Assembly: GCA_948146395.1 (NCBI GenBank)
Contig: OX411543.1
Location: 51,688,017-51,752,016 of the forward strand
Direction of reading: 5' to 3'
Length of the DNA stretch: 64,000 bases
DNA from: Fragum whitleyi
Taxonomy: Eukaryota > Mollusca > Bivalvia > Cardiida > Cardiidae
In this document: in pieces, positions 38,450-51,400 of the stretch
Layout: each line of letters begins with the position of its first letter
Position numbering within the stretch: the stretch's first letter is position 1
Position numbers and translations under genes: made by a program
Notes under the pieces: generated by a model
The model's input: only the letters and a program-made list of their open reading frames with translations
What the model was told of the DNA's origin: nothing
Databases searched by the model: none

Positions 38450-39265
38450 CTATAACAAAAAATCTCTGCTTTCTGGTTTCAGAGAACATTTTTTAGGATT
38501 TCCTCCTTCGTGTCAATGTAAAATGGAGTGGGCCCATGCAGAGCCCAAAATATGACCCCAGTGGAGGGACATGAAGAACATTTGTAGAGGTCCACTAGAT
38601 AATATTACATTCAAAATATGAAAGATGTCTGCCTTTTGGTTTCAGAGAATATTTTCCGAGATTTCTCACTTTGTTTCTGTGTGCAAATTTGATGCACCTA
38701 TGCTGAGCCCAAATCTGACCCCAGGGGTATGATATGAACAAAATTGATAAAGGTAAAAATCTTCAAAACCTGCAGGCAGAGAGTCTTTTTATTTGTTGTA
38801 AGAAGATTTTTTTCAACTTTTCACTCTTTCAGTTTCTATTTAAGAAAGGATGCGACCGGGCGAAGCCCAAATGTGACTCCAGGGTCATGATATGTACAAA
38901 CTAATTTGGGGTTCACTGGGTGAAGCCCAAATATGACACCAGGGATTTGATATGAACAAACTTGGCAGAGGTCCACTAGATGATACTACATACCAAATAT
39001 GAAAGCTATCTGCCTTCTGGATTCAGAGAATTAAGATTTTCCTATTTTCAACTTTTTTGTTGCAACCAGAGTTAAGGGTGGGTTTCGATGATTTAAACTA
39101 CTTTGGTAGAGCTTGGCCCAAGAAACATCATTCCAAAGTTTCATCAAGATTAGCCCCGCGGTTTAGGAGAAGATGTCTAGAGAAATTGTTTCAAACGGAC
39201 AACACACACCCAATGACGGACATTGGACCGTGCTCAAGTGAGCGTAAACCAGAGCTGCTTGAGCA
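38450..39265 (+). repeat. Tandem-core element, units of about 160 bp
   Basis: CTGCCTTCTGGATTCAGAGAA-like motifs recur near 38,465, 38,626 and 39,009, with GAGCCCAAA-TGACCCCAG between them. It ends with GTGCTCAAGTGAGCGTAAAC, a decayed class-H terminus. One unit of the same core is also present at 57,100-57,260. Confidence 0.65.
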
Positions 39266-39406
39266 GGTATGAATCTATTGACATAATTAAACGAGAATTT
39301 AAGTGGATGAATGGTTGATTATTTCAAGTAAATATTTTTTAGCGTCACATGCTGAAATATTTCTATAAAGAAAAATTCATGATTGACGAATAACATATAG
39401 AAAGTG

Positions 39407-40272
39407 CTCAAGGTGAGCTTTTGTGATCACCTTTTGTCCTTCGTGCGTCGTCCGTCGGAAGTCGTCAATAATTCTTTAAACATCTTGTCCTCAGAAACCA
39501 ATGGGCGGTTTTCATCGAAACTTGGCAGAAATGTTCCTTAGTTTACCCTTCTAAAACCTGTTCGCGGATTTTGATTGACCCTCAAATATAGGCCTTGCAG
39601 GGCGGGGCTTATTTTTAGCCCGAAATTTTTAAACATCTTCTCCTTAGTAACCAATGGACGGATTTTAATGAAACTTGTCAGAAATGTTCCTTGAAGATTC
39701 TGGTGAAGTTTCATTGAAATCAGCAAAGTGGTTCAAGAGGAGATGTTCAAAGATTTCGGGCTCAAAATAAGCCCCACCCTGCCACACGAGTGTTTATAGG
39801 CAAATCAAAATATCGAGAATTATTTTTAAAGAGGGTCAACCAAGGTACATTCTGGTAAAATTTCATTGAAACCAGCAAGTGGTTCAGGAGATGTCGTTCA
39901 AAGACTTTTGGGCTCGAAATAGGCCAGGCCCTGTCGCACCCATATTTATGGGCCAATCGAAATTTCGCGAACAATTTTTAAAGAGGGCCACCCGAAGAAC
40001 AATTTGGTAGAGTTTCATTGAAATTGGCCAAGTGGTTCAGGAGATGTCATTCAAATATTTCGGAATCAAAAAAAGCCAAGCCCTGCCACGCCCATGTTTC
40101 AAAATTTCATGAACAACTTTTGAGAAGGGTCACCCAAGGATCATTTATACAAAGTTTGGTTGAAACCTCCTATTGAATACCGAGATGTTTAAAAGAATTG
40201 TTTACGACTTCCGACGCATGACGGACAAAAGTTGATCTCAAAAGCTACGTGCTCCAGGTGAGCTAAAAATAA
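39407..40272. mobile_element. Class-H composite: two copies joined head to head
   Basis: Starts with GTGCTCAAGGTGAGCTTTTG (a class-H 3' end read backwards) and finishes with GTGCTCCAGGTGAGCTAAAAA (the same end forwards). The core repeats switch orientation near 39,690: before it GGGCGGGGCTTATTTTTAG, after it the complementary ATAAGCCCCACCCTGCC. No open frame of note. Confidence 0.72.
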
Positions 40273-40639
40273 AACAAGAGGTCCAGAATACCCTAAACCT
40301 CTCACCTGAATTTTATTGGTCCAATGGATCTCAGCAAAGTATCTCTCTCGCAAAGTGTCATCAACATTTGCCTAATTGTTGAAGAGATGTTATTCCAAGA
40401 ATTTAAAGTGATAATAGACCCTGCCCACCCATTTATTACTGAGGCGACTTAAAGGGTTTAAAGTTCATACCACCATGACACCAAAAAACACCCTCTACAT
40501 CTCTGAAATAATTGAATTTAAGTTGTGTCCATTGAAATTTGGACATTCTGATTGGATGAAAAATCGGTTTTATTTATCAATGGAAATAATTTTGAAAATG
40601 CAGCTATTTTGTTATATCCCCTAAACAAGAAGCCCAAGA

Positions 40640-41682
40640 GGGCCTGTATTGCTCCACTGGCTTTAAAATCTTTCGACTTTCATTAAAAATTGCTTTCTTT
40701 AAATGAATACATTAACACTCCGAAATCTCATAGGACCTATTTTATAATTATTAACTGGTTCTGGTCCATATTACACCAAAATACTCAATCACAATGAACC
40801 TGCAACCCTTTACCCATCTTACTAAAACAAGGTTCAGAAGGAGAAGTCGTTCAAAGATTTTGGGCTCTAAATAGGCCCACATGCCATGCCCATATTTATG
40901 GACCAATCACCCAAGAAACATTCTGGTAAAGTTTTATTGAAATTGGCCGAGTGGTTCCAGAGGAGATATCGTTCAAAAATTTTGGCCTCAAAATAAGCCC
41001 CACCCTGCCACACCCAAATTTATGGGGCAATCAAAATTTAGCAAATAATTTTTGAAAAGAGACACTCAAGGAACATTCTGGTAAAGTTTCATTGAAATCA
41101 GCCAGGTGGTTCAGGAGAAAATGTCATTCAAAAATTTCGGGCTCAAAATAGGCCCTGCCCTGCCACGCCCACATATATGGACCAATAGAAATTAAGCAAA
41201 CATTTCAAGTAAAGGTTCACGCAAGGAACATTCTGTTAAAGTTTCATAGAAATTAGCCCAGTGGTTCAGGAGGAGATGTCGTTCAAAGATTTCTTGCTCA
41301 AAATAAGCCCCGTCCTGCCATGCCCATATTTATGGGCCAATCAAAATTTCTTGAACAATTTAAATAAAGGGTCATCCAAGGAACATCCATGCCAAGTTCC
41401 ATTGAAATAAGCCCAATGGTTTAGGGGGAGAAGATTTTTAAAGATTTCAAAGTGAAAAAATGCCACACCCATATTAGGGGCCAATCAAAATTCTTTGAAC
41501 AATTTAAGAAGAGGGCCACCCAAGGATCATTTCTACCAAGTTTCGTTAACATCCTTAACATCCGCCCATTGGTTGGAGAGGAGAAGATGTTTAAAGAAAA
41601 AGTTTACGCACGAACGGATGCACGCATGGACGGACACATGATGGACACTCCGCCATAACAATAGCTCGCTGGAGCTAAAAAA
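40640..41682 (+). mobile_element. Class-H element with tandem core
   Basis: 5' end AACAAGAAGCCCAAGAGGGC; core units with TTTCATTGAAAT, GTGGTTCAGGAG and AAATAAGCCCCACCCTGCCA; then a GACGGA-type tract and 3' end TAGCTCGCTGGAGCTAAAA. Same core family as 51.2-51.9 kb. Confidence 0.78.
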
Positions 41683-41869
41683 TCATTTTATTTCGACAAA
41701 TCTTAACATTTTAATTATAAGAGATGAAGAGAATATTTATACAGTGTGATTAGGTTTTTAGTTTCATATCTCCATGAAATCAATAAATACTCCCTTCATC
41801 TCCTAAATGATATCAAAGGAAGGTAATAGAATATTATTTTGTTCAAATTGAGTATTTGATAAACTGTTC

Positions 41870-42843
41870 TATAAATGTGGCCTCTAGAGTTATAACAAGA
41901 AAATAATCATTAAGACTCCTTTTCCTGTGAGATGGCCTGGATCCTTCCAATTTTTCTTGCAACCTGACTAACATTTTGACCAAGTTTCATGAAGATTCCG
42001 CCATGTTTCTTGCCTCTAGAGTGTAAACAAGAAAATTGTCATTAAGGTCCCTTTTCCAGTGATATGGCATGGATCCTTACCATTTTTATTAGGGTTCATC
42101 CTTGTGACTTGGCCAACATTACACCCAAGTTTCATGACAATTGGACCATATTTGTGGCCTCTAGAGCGTAAACAAGAAAATTAGCAATAAGGCCCCTTTT
42201 CCCATGATATGGCATGGATCCTTCCAATTTTTGATAAGGTTCATCCTTGTGACCTGGCCTACATTATGACCAAGTTTAATGAAGATTGGATCATATTTGT
42301 GGTCTCTAGAGTATAAACCAGAAAATTGTCATTAAGGCCCCTTTTTCCTTGATATAGCAAGGATCCTTCCTATTTTCAATAGGGTTCATCCTTGTGACCT
42401 GGCCAACATTCTGACCAAGTTTCAAGAAGATTGGGCCATATTTGTGGCCTCTAGAGTGTAAACAAGAAAATTAGCAATAAGGCCCCTTTTCCCGTGATAT
42501 GGAATGGATCCTTCGGATTTTGAATAGGGTTCATCCTTGTGGCCAGGCCAACATTCTGATCAAGTTTCATGAAGATTGGATCATATTTGTGGTCTCTATA
42601 GTGTAAACAGGAAAATTGTCATTAAGGCCCCTTTTCCTGTGATATGGCAAGGATCCTTCCTATTTTAATTAGGGTTAATCCTTGTGACCTTGCCAACATT
42701 CTGACCCAGTTTCATGATGATTGGACAATATTTGTAGCCTCTAGAGTGTAAACACTTAGATTGTTGACGTCTGACCACACACGACGGACATTCAATGATC
42801 ACAAAAGCTCACCTTGAGCACGATGTGTTCAGGTGAGCTAAAA
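41870..42843 (+). mobile_element. Class-H element with six 146-bp tandem units
   Basis: GCCTCTAGAGTGTAAACAAG recurs at about 41,880, 42,012, 42,158, 42,301, 42,447, 42,592 and 42,738. Units contain CATTAAGGCCCCTTTTCC and ATGGATCCTTCC. The 3' end is CACACGACGGACATTC, then AAAGCTCACCTTGAGCAC and TCAGGTGAGCTAAAA, a hairpin. Confidence 0.82.
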
Positions 42844-42901
42844 AGTCTTGAACATTTAGTCATCCTGTTCATAGTATAGATGTAGTGTTGAAATGTAGGT
42901 A

Positions 42902-43108
42902 TTAACTCACTGAATAATTGTACATCTAAAATTGAATGTAAATCAAAGTGCTGAATGCACTGCACTTACTGTGACTCAGTATTTACTTCAAAAAATTTTT
43001 TTTCTGTCATTTTCTGATCACAGAAGGAGAATTAGGTGGTGCAGAATAAGATCAGATATACCTCCTGTCAAATCAGGAATATTCCAGGTTCAGCATGACA
43101 AGGATTAA
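42902..43108 (+). mobile_element. T2 MITE (second TTAA family)
   Basis: Begins TTAACTCACTGAAT and ends CAGCATGACAAGGATTAA, sharing AATCAAAGTGCTGAA and TTCCAGGTTCAGCATGAC with the other T2 copies; left terminus eroded. Confidence 0.7.
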
Positions 43109-43671
43109 CCAATTAAACAGGAGACTTGTTTGACTTAATTAAATAATTTATTTTCCTTCAACACTGACATAAAAATACACACTTTGTATTTATCTATTTC
43201 AACCATTACTTTTTTAGGAAAAAAAACACACCAGATTTCATTTAGTATTATTTTTCTCATTCTTTTTGTTTGAAAAAAGGATTTAAGAACAAAATATGAA
43301 TTTTCCAATGTACATAAAACACAAAAAATATAGAGAATTATTTCTAGTTTCAGCGTAACATCGTTATATCATTCATTTAGTATACATGAAAAAATATATT
43401 TTCATGATTGACTAAGTCATAAGTGAATATATAGCTTTTGTTATATTCTTTTATTATTCTTTTTTTTTTTATCTCCAAGCTTAGATAATATCAAATGAGA
43501 TTAAATACCCAAAAGCAGGAAATAATTTATTGTTTGGTAATTTCACTGGTTAGGTAGTGAGATTTTCAAGAGATAATCTACCATTATTTCTCAATAATTG
43601 ATTGAAAAGCATGATAACAGGTTAGTTTTTCATGGCTGACAAACAACATAATCCAAAGACACTGCTAGCTC
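43109..43671. other. AT-rich intergenic DNA
   Basis: Only an M13 fragment (43,530-43,600) is recognised. Confidence 0.45.
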
Positions 43672-45355
43672 TTATTAGCTCACCTGAGCACAACATGCTC
43701 AAGTGAGCTATTGTGATCACCTTTTGTCCGGCGTCCGTGCGTCGTCCGTCAACAATTTCTTTAAACGACATCTCCTCCTAAACTACTAGGCCAATTTTAA
43801 CCAAACTTGGCAGAAATGTTCCTTAGGTGGTCCCCTTTAAGAATTGCTAAAAGAATTGAAATCGGTGAAAAACTCTGGTTGCTATGGCAACCAAAGTTAA
43901 AAATTTAAGAAAATCTTTAAAATTCTTCTTCTTCTGAACCAGCAGCCCTACAGCCTTGAAATTTGGTATGGATGATCAGCTCATAGACCTTAATAAAAAT
44001 AGCTAAAATCATATCTGTTGGGCCACCAGGTGCGGAGCATCAGGGGGGAGGGGGTAGTACTTTGGGTAAATTTTGTAATCTTTAACCTTCTTCTTCTTCT
44101 GATCATGAAGGCAAACAGCCTTAAAATTTTGCATGTATCATCACCTCATAGACCTTAATATAATAGCTAAAATCATATCTGTAGGGCCACCAGGTGCGGA
44201 GCACCAGGGGGGAGGGGGTAGTACTTTGATGAAAATTTTGTAATCTTTAACCTTTTTCTTCTTCTAAACCAGGAGACCTACACATTTGAATATTGGCATG
44301 GATGATCAGCATATGGACCTTTATAAAAATACCTAAAATCATGGCTGTAGATTCACCAGGTGCGTAGCACCAGGGGGGAGAGTATAGTACTTTTGTGAAA
44401 ATTTTGTAATCTTTAAGCTTCTTCTTCTTCTGAACCACAAGCCCTACAGACTTGAAAATTGGCATGGAGGATCAGCTCATAGACCTTTATATAAATAGCT
44501 AAAATCATGACTGCAAAGCCACCAGGTGCGGAGCATCAGGGGGGAGGGGGGAGTACTTTTGTGAATTTTTTTTAACTTTAATCTTCATCTTCTAATGAAC
44601 CAGGAGCCCTACAGACTTCAATATTGGCATGGATGATAAGCATATGGATCTAAAATAAAATAGCTAAAATCATGAATGTAGGGCCACCAGATGCGGAGCA
44701 TTAGGGGGCAGGGGGTAGTACTTTGGATCAATTTTGAAATCGTTAACCTTATTCTTCTCCTGGATCAGGAACCCTACAGACTTGAAAATTGTCATGGGTG
44801 ATCAATATATTGACATTAATAATAGCTAAAATCATGACTGTAGGGTCACCAGGTGCTGAGTGTCTTGGGGAGGGGGTAGTTCTTTGGATCATTTTTGAAA
44901 TCTTTAAAACTTCTTCTAATGAGCCAGGAGTCCTACAGACTTGAAAATTGGTATGGATGATCAGCATATGGACATTAATTGAATTAGCTAAAATCATGAC
45001 TGTAGATTCACCAGGTGCAGAGCATCTTGGGGGAGGGGGGAGTGCTTTGTTGAGAATTTTGAATCCCTACAGCCTTTATATTTGACATGGATTGATCAAC
45101 TCATTAAAGAAAACTTTAAAAGTCTCAGACTCAGCCTGTATATCTGGCATAGATTAGCTGATCACAGACCTTTTATGGAAAAAGCTTAAACAAATTATGT
45201 CCAGGGGAGGAGCAGAGGGGGGGGGGGAATGATTATTTCAAATGTTATCTGATTGAATAAATGAAAATCTCTTTTTCTGTGGTTGCATGGACATACCTAG
45301 GTAATGAAGCTTTTTTCTCAGGTGAGCGACCCAGGGCCAACGGCCCTCTTGTATC
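43672..45355 (-). mobile_element. Class-H element, minus orientation, 164-bp core units
   Basis: The plus-strand left end TTAGCTCACCTGAGCACAAC is the 3' terminus reversed; the right end GGGCCAACGGCCCTCTTGT is the 5' ACAAGAGGGCC terminus reversed. Seven core units are marked by CACCAGGTGCGGAGCA near 44,026, 44,187, 44,357, 44,521, 44,686, 44,848 and 45,010, each followed by a GGGGGGAGGGGG-like purine run. Confidence 0.82.
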
Positions 45356-46279
45356 TTATAAATATCCATTGAATCCTATTACTATGCCTATGATAACAAA
45401 TGAAATTATCACTTTAAGACAAAACCTTTATAATACATTATGAGCATATACAAGATTACAAGCGACGACTTCTTTGAGTGACCACTTTTAATGAGAGACC
45501 ATTATAAAAAGTTCATTAACCTTAAGCAAAATCTCTGATAAAGTGAACACTGATTGGACCAATTATAATTGTCTCAATCAGACAATTCTGATTGGTTCAA
45601 ACACCTAGGGATTCAGAAGAATTATGTGTTAAAGGACCAATAAGCAACCTCTTTTTCTTGGTCCCCTGAGTGGCTGTTTAACACAAATTTTATTTTTATT
45701 GAAATGAAAACCAAATTTTTTCAGACATGCCAAAATCAAGTTTGCAGGTTTAGTTTCTCAGACAAACAGAAAGACAGACAGACAAAACTTAGCTAGCAGT
45801 AAAACAATATGCCTCCAATAAATCGATGCAAGGGCATAAAAATATGCACTTAACATGAATGACAAACAATTATTTTTTCCCATCAACACAGACAAATAGA
45901 GATGGATAAATGTTTATCCTCATTAAGCTAAGCCCTTGAAACTACAACTTGAATGAAGCTATAGAAATGAGGTTTTAGTCACTTGCTGAAAAATTATGCA
46001 CTTCTGCCATTTCATGACAGGGACATAAACACTTAGAATAGTTGAACTAATCCAAAATAAGCATTTCCACAAAAAAGTATATTTCATGGAATTTAAACAT
46101 GGAGTTGTTCTGTGTATTAAAAAATATACATGTATGTACATGGATGAAGGTGAGACATATAATATTAGTTTGATCTTGTTCACTATAATGACTTGTTTGC
46201 ACATGGACTTATTATGTGATGATATACAAGCTTAATTTACATTACCTTCCTTATAGTCAATATCTCAAATGTAAGCTTT
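45356..46279. other. Downstream of gene 2, class-P terminus only
   Basis: A class-P end with GACAGACAGACAAAAC and TATGCCTCCAATAAATCGAT at 45,765-45,842. AATAAA occurs on the minus strand at 45,685-45,697 but is far from the gene 2 stop. Confidence 0.4.
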
Positions 46280-46512
46280 TTAACCCTTGTCATGCTGAAT
46301 GAAATTTTGGCCAAGCTACAAATCAAAGTGCTGAAAGCTCTGAAAGACTAAATTGTATGTCAATATTTCTCTCGAAAAAATACAAGTCCTTCCACAAATC
46401 TTGGTGAAGCAAGATAAACGGATGGTGTAGACTAAGATCAGACTGCACTATTGCTTTGCCTTTACCTTCTGTCAAAGCAGGAATATTCCGGGTTCAGCAT
46501 GACAAGGGTCAA
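46280..46512 (+). mobile_element. T2 MITE
   Basis: Begins TTAACCCTTGTCATGCTGAA and ends TTCAGCATGACAAGGGTCAA: terminal inverted repeats of about 20 bp with the TTAA site nearly intact on the right. Confidence 0.82.
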
Positions 46513-46922
46513 AATCAATCCCCTAGGAAATCGCTTGATGAAGTTATAATCATTTGGTTTCACAACAAACCCTCTCCAAGTGATCAAAACCAAAATCAGC
46601 TTATTAAGCTACAGTAACAGGGTTGTCCTTTGATAGCTCACAGACTAAATTCCATTGTTACCATCATTTCATCAAAGAGCTCAAATGTTGTTAGTACCTT
46701 TATACGATGTGTTGAAAATGTATGGGGTTTTTTTAAGGAATTACCAAAAGAAAAGTTTTACAAGAGCACCACCGCCTATGGGTGCAATCACTTAGCTGCA
46801 GGTGCCGAATAACGCAATAAATTTAAGTCCTAAAATATGTACATACTTTATAACTGTAACACTTTCCTGGTTTTTTTGTGTGAGTGTGTTTTTTAAAATA
46901 CTAGATTTGAATGGTTCAGTGC

Positions 46923-46970
46923 AAAACAGTTGTAAATGCCTATAAACATATAGGTATTTATATCTATTTT
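46923..46970. repeat. M4 hairpin, diverged
   Basis: AAAACAGTTGTAAATGCCTAT / ATAGGTATTTATATCTATTTT with the flanking GGTTCAGTGC and GAACTGAGCC mirror. Confidence 0.78.
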
Positions 46971-47264
46971 GAACTGAGCCATTAATTTGTTGTATTCAAG
47001 ACTGAAGACAACAATGGAAAGTGATCAAAATTTGTAATAATCGATGGTTGTTTCAGCAAAACTGCTGTCAAGCCCACAAGAATTTGACCTTACAACTTAT
47101 CCTTTTATATTTGGCTAATATGCTCCAGATAAGTTCAATTTAAACATTTGACTTTGACAATTAATGAATCAAAAAATTATTTCTCATGACACTTTTTCTC
47201 ATTAAAGAAATTTAGTTGGCCAAATAATTTCGAAATCTATCTATATATACAGCAGCTACACTCC

Positions 47265-47504
47265 AGGGGCCCATTTTACTAAACATCTTATGCAAAAAAT
47301 AATCTTATGTCAAAATTACAAATCGTACCTGGTGTTTTCATTTGTTGATAGATTCTGTCTTGCAATATCTCATCATAATCGTCTTCAGAAGACGATTCCA
47401 ATGAGATGATGCATGGCAGAATTTCATTTTTAGCTACTAATCTAGAGGCAACTTTAATTTTTGACATACACAAAAAATGATCGTAAAAAGTAAAACGGGC
47501 CCCT
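47265..47504. mobile_element. M7 MITE
   Basis: AGGGGCCCATTTTACTAAAC and AGTAAAACGGGCCCCT at the ends, and the shared hairpin ATCGTCTTCAGAAGACGAT. Confidence 0.8.
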
Positions 47505-47804
47505 GATGAGCTCATTCTTATATTTAACCTTGATATAGACCTTTAACTTGGACCTGCCTGAAATCCAATTTCATATGGCATTTCCACACATAATGGCAAA
47601 CCAATGTACCAAATCAGTTTCAAATTCCAACAAATGTCGGAGCTATTCAGCAGATAAGCATAAATTTAATATTTGACCTTGAGCTTTGACCTTAGCATTA
47701 GAGCTATCTGAAGACAAGCTGAAATTTAACTTTTGACCTCCATCTGTGGCCTTGACCTTGGAGCTATTCAAAAATTTCTTTCAAATGACACAGATTGATC
47801 TGTA

Positions 47805-48077
47805 AACAAGAGCACCGCCTACGGGTGCCTATGCTCGGCTGTCGAGTGCAGGATGGTGGGAAGAAATCTAAGTCGAAAAAGGGGCATAATTTGCACAAAA
47901 TGCATATAGAGTTATCCCCCTTGATAGTAAAGGCTGCTCTTCTGATAGTGAACAAGTGTGCCAAGTTTCAAGTGAATGCCTTCAGTAGAACCAGAGATAT
48001 TACAAAATGTCAAAGTTTTTGCACGACGACACAGAGGCTATAGCAATACCTCGGGTTTTCTCCAAAAACAGCCGAGC
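47805..48077 (+). mobile_element. Class-H short element, copy 2
   Basis: Starts AACAAGAGCACCGCCTACGG (hairpin GCACC..GGGTGC) and ends CAGCCGAGCTAAAAA. Fragments of the same element at 22,288-22,365 and 46,764-46,810. Confidence 0.8.
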
Positions 48078-48319
48078 TAAAAAATCTGAAAATCTGATAC
48101 ACTTAAGCACAGATGCCAACTTTTTTGTAGAGACAATTATGCCTCATTCACCACATTGGGGCTCCATAAAAATAAATCTTTGAAGTAGAAAGAATTGTAT
48201 GAGAAGGAGAATTTCTGCATTTTCAACATTTTCTCAAATCCTAGAAATGTTAAATACAGGGACTGTACAGATAATAGTAAATCGATGCATCTTTGCAATA
48301 CGCCTGTATGGCAGAATAA

Positions 48320-48430
48320 CTAGTCTAAAGAAATGATGTCAGAGGGTGAAGCACTAAACATATTCCGAGACCGATTCTCCGTTTCAGAAGGTAGTCTGTA
48401 TTCATTGGCAAATGGCATCACTCTGGCAAT
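48320..48430 (-). CDS. Gene 2, terminal coding exon with stop
   Basis: Starts at attattttccag in phase 0 and encodes IARVMPFANEYRLPSETENR followed by SRNMFSASPSDIISLD and TAG. Sixteen of the last 37 codons are Ser, Asn, Asp or Glu. No convincing polyadenylation signal was found close downstream; AATAAA on the minus strand near 45.69 kb is far away. Confidence 0.75.
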   Translation of the reverse strand: MARVMPFANEYRLPSETENRSRNMFSASPSDIISLD

Positions 48431-51400
48431 CTGGAAAATAATATAGTTGAAAGAAAACCTTTTATAACATTTTGATATATACATGTATTCAGATACGACC
48501 TTTATGCAAATTACTTGCAATATTTAACCCTTTGCTGTTTAATCCCTGCTTTTTACGTGCCTGTGATTTTATGATTGAGAAAACATTGTGAAAAAAGAAG
48601 AAATTGCTTCTGACAAGCAATTTATTCTTTTTCCACACTATTTTCTACCCTACAGAATTGTTATTTTTCAAATTAAATCCACTTTAAATTTTCGTCTGCA
48701 AAACCTTTGAATTTGGATAGGTCCAAAATTTTGTAAAACAGGAAAGTGATACCTTACAAACAATCAGCAAAGTTAGTGACTCCCAAAATGTTCAGAACTA
48801 TAACAAATCTATTACCTTAAAATGTTCAGATAAATCTAGTGATTTACTATCTGAATGTCTTTATCCTTTCAAACCATTCTGACCCCTATGAATTCATCAA
48901 AGTAATGGGATTTGAGCAAGTGTGTGACATTTCCACCAATTTCATGTGCACATTGTTAAGACTCAGATCAGCCTGTGCAGCTGCATAAGCTGATCAAAGT
49001 CTTTACTCTGTGCTATAAAGATAGATAATTGGTCTTCATGCCTCTTCAGGTGGTCAGCATGTATTCTTATAGCATTTTGTCATTATCTATGCTGCTCAAC
49101 ATCTGTATATCACGCACATGTGAAATTGTTGGAAATGTCACGCACAGGCTCATATCATTTTCAGTACAAAATTGCGTCAATATCATACCTCTTCATTGTT
49201 CCTTTCTCTATCTGAATCTAGTATACTACACAGCTGGTCTAAATCTGAAATGAAAGAATTGTCTTTTCTTTAACCCTTTCCTGTTTAATTCTGTTTAATC
49301 CCTGCTTTTTACGTGCCTGCGATTTTATGATTGAGAAAACATTGTGAAAAAAGAAGAAATTGCTTCTGACAAGCAATTTCTTCTTTTTCCACACTATTTT
49401 CTACCCTACTGAATGGTTATTTTTCAAATTAAATCCATTTTAAATTTTCGTCTGCAAAACCTTTGAATTTGGACAGGTCGAAAATTTTGAAAAACAGGAA
49501 AGGGTGAAGACTTTTGGATTATCCAGAAATGACTGTGGATTATAATTTTATAAACTCACCACTAACCAGTGATATCATCAAAAACACCCTGCTTTCATTC
49601 ATTCCACCCTATCTGACGTTGTCTAAGCAAAACTCATAACAGTGACTTCATCATCAACATTGCATAGCAATCACAAGCAAAATGACGCTCTTTTAGAAAA
49701 TTTGTCCTTAAATTATCACTTTTTGTTTCTTTTATGCATTAATGCAATAGAATAACTGTCTGTTTTTCAAGAAAGATCAAGGGATATTTCATTTTGTGAA
49801 CAATAAAATGGTGTTCACTCAATTAAACATAAATAGATCTTACACTGAAACAAAGGATTATCTTCTATATCATTATTCTTATTTTTATAAATCAATTTAT
49901 TGTTCGAGCAGTTGTAACTGCCTATAAAAAATATAGGCAGTTATAATTGTTTCATGTTGAGCAATCAATAGTTTCCAATGATTTAGAGGTGAAGAGAGTA
50001 TTTGATGATTTCATTGAGGTATGAAACTAAAAACCTAATCATACTGTATGAATACACAAAGCTGATTCATACATGAATGTGATTAGATTTTTAGTTTCAG
50101 TCCTCCATGATATCAACAAACATTCTCTTCATATCTTATAATTTAAAACAATGAAGCAACAAGAGGCCCAAGAGGGCCTGTATCGCTCCACTGGCTTTAT
50201 CATCTCAAGATTTGAAAGAAAAATATTGAAAATCAAAGGTAATGAAAGTCACACGCATTCAGAGGGAATTTTGACTTTTTCCTAATTGATACTTATTTAC
50301 AAGCTAATCAGAAGAGAACACATATAACTAACATGTAAAATTACATGGAAGAAGACTAATCACTTAAAAGAAACCTATCACACTTATTTAACTCAAAATT
50401 ATTCAATAAATTTCATTTCACCTATTACCTGACAATTTTGTCTTTGATTGATCTGAATTCCAAAAAATCTTAGCAGACTACATAAAGCAAAGCCATATAA
50501 TGCAGAAATCATTCATAGAAAATGAAAAATTGCAAATGAAATCATCTTTAGCTACAATGTTTGACTGGGAAAAGGGGGCAATATGCTAGGGGTATTCATA
50601 ACAAATTATAAGGAAGGGAAGTAATGAGTGTTTATTTTTATAACTTAATAAACTGCATTGATCTCCCTTGATCTATGTTATATAAAATGTCAAAGAGCTA
50701 CAGATAGGGGGGATATTTTGTTTTTCAAATCTAAATATTTCATTCTTCCTAACTTAAACCCTATGCTGTTGGTACTCATTTGAAATGTCTCATCAAGATG
50801 AGTCAATTGAGTACTAACAAAATAGTTTCATTGGCAACAAACAATTTTAGACTGACTTTACCCCGTCTTATCTGGATCTTATATACCTGCATACACTAAC
50901 ACATTTACATCTCTTTGAACAGACTTAGAGTGTTTAAATAGTGATACATTTATACTTTCATAAAACAAAGCTGACTGATAGAAAACAAGACTTTGAAGTC
51001 TATTTAGAACTATTTTGTTATGATATACTTGGTCTCTGACCCCATTGCACTGAAATACTCAATCACCACTAGCCTGCATACCCTTTACTTTAATTCTTAC
51101 CAAAATAAAGGTGATTGCATTAAGTAGACTATTCTTAACATACTAATTTCAGGTAGAATTTTAGTAAATGGTCATCACCTAAGAAACATCCATGCCAAGT
51201 CTCATCATTGAAATTGGCCCAATGGTTCAAGAGATGTCATTCATAGATTTCAGGGTCAAAATAAGCCCTGCCCTGCCACGCCCATAATTGGGGGCCAATC
51301 CAAATTTCTTGAACAACTTTAGAAGAGGGTCACCCAAGGAACATTCTGGTAAAGTTTCATTGAAATTGGCCCAATGGTTCAGGAGGAGATGTTGTTCAAG

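Noticed and set aside
41880..45010. CRISPR-like direct repeats
   Set aside because: Units of 146-164 bp diverge throughout, with no short invariant repeat plus unique spacers, and the genome is animal.
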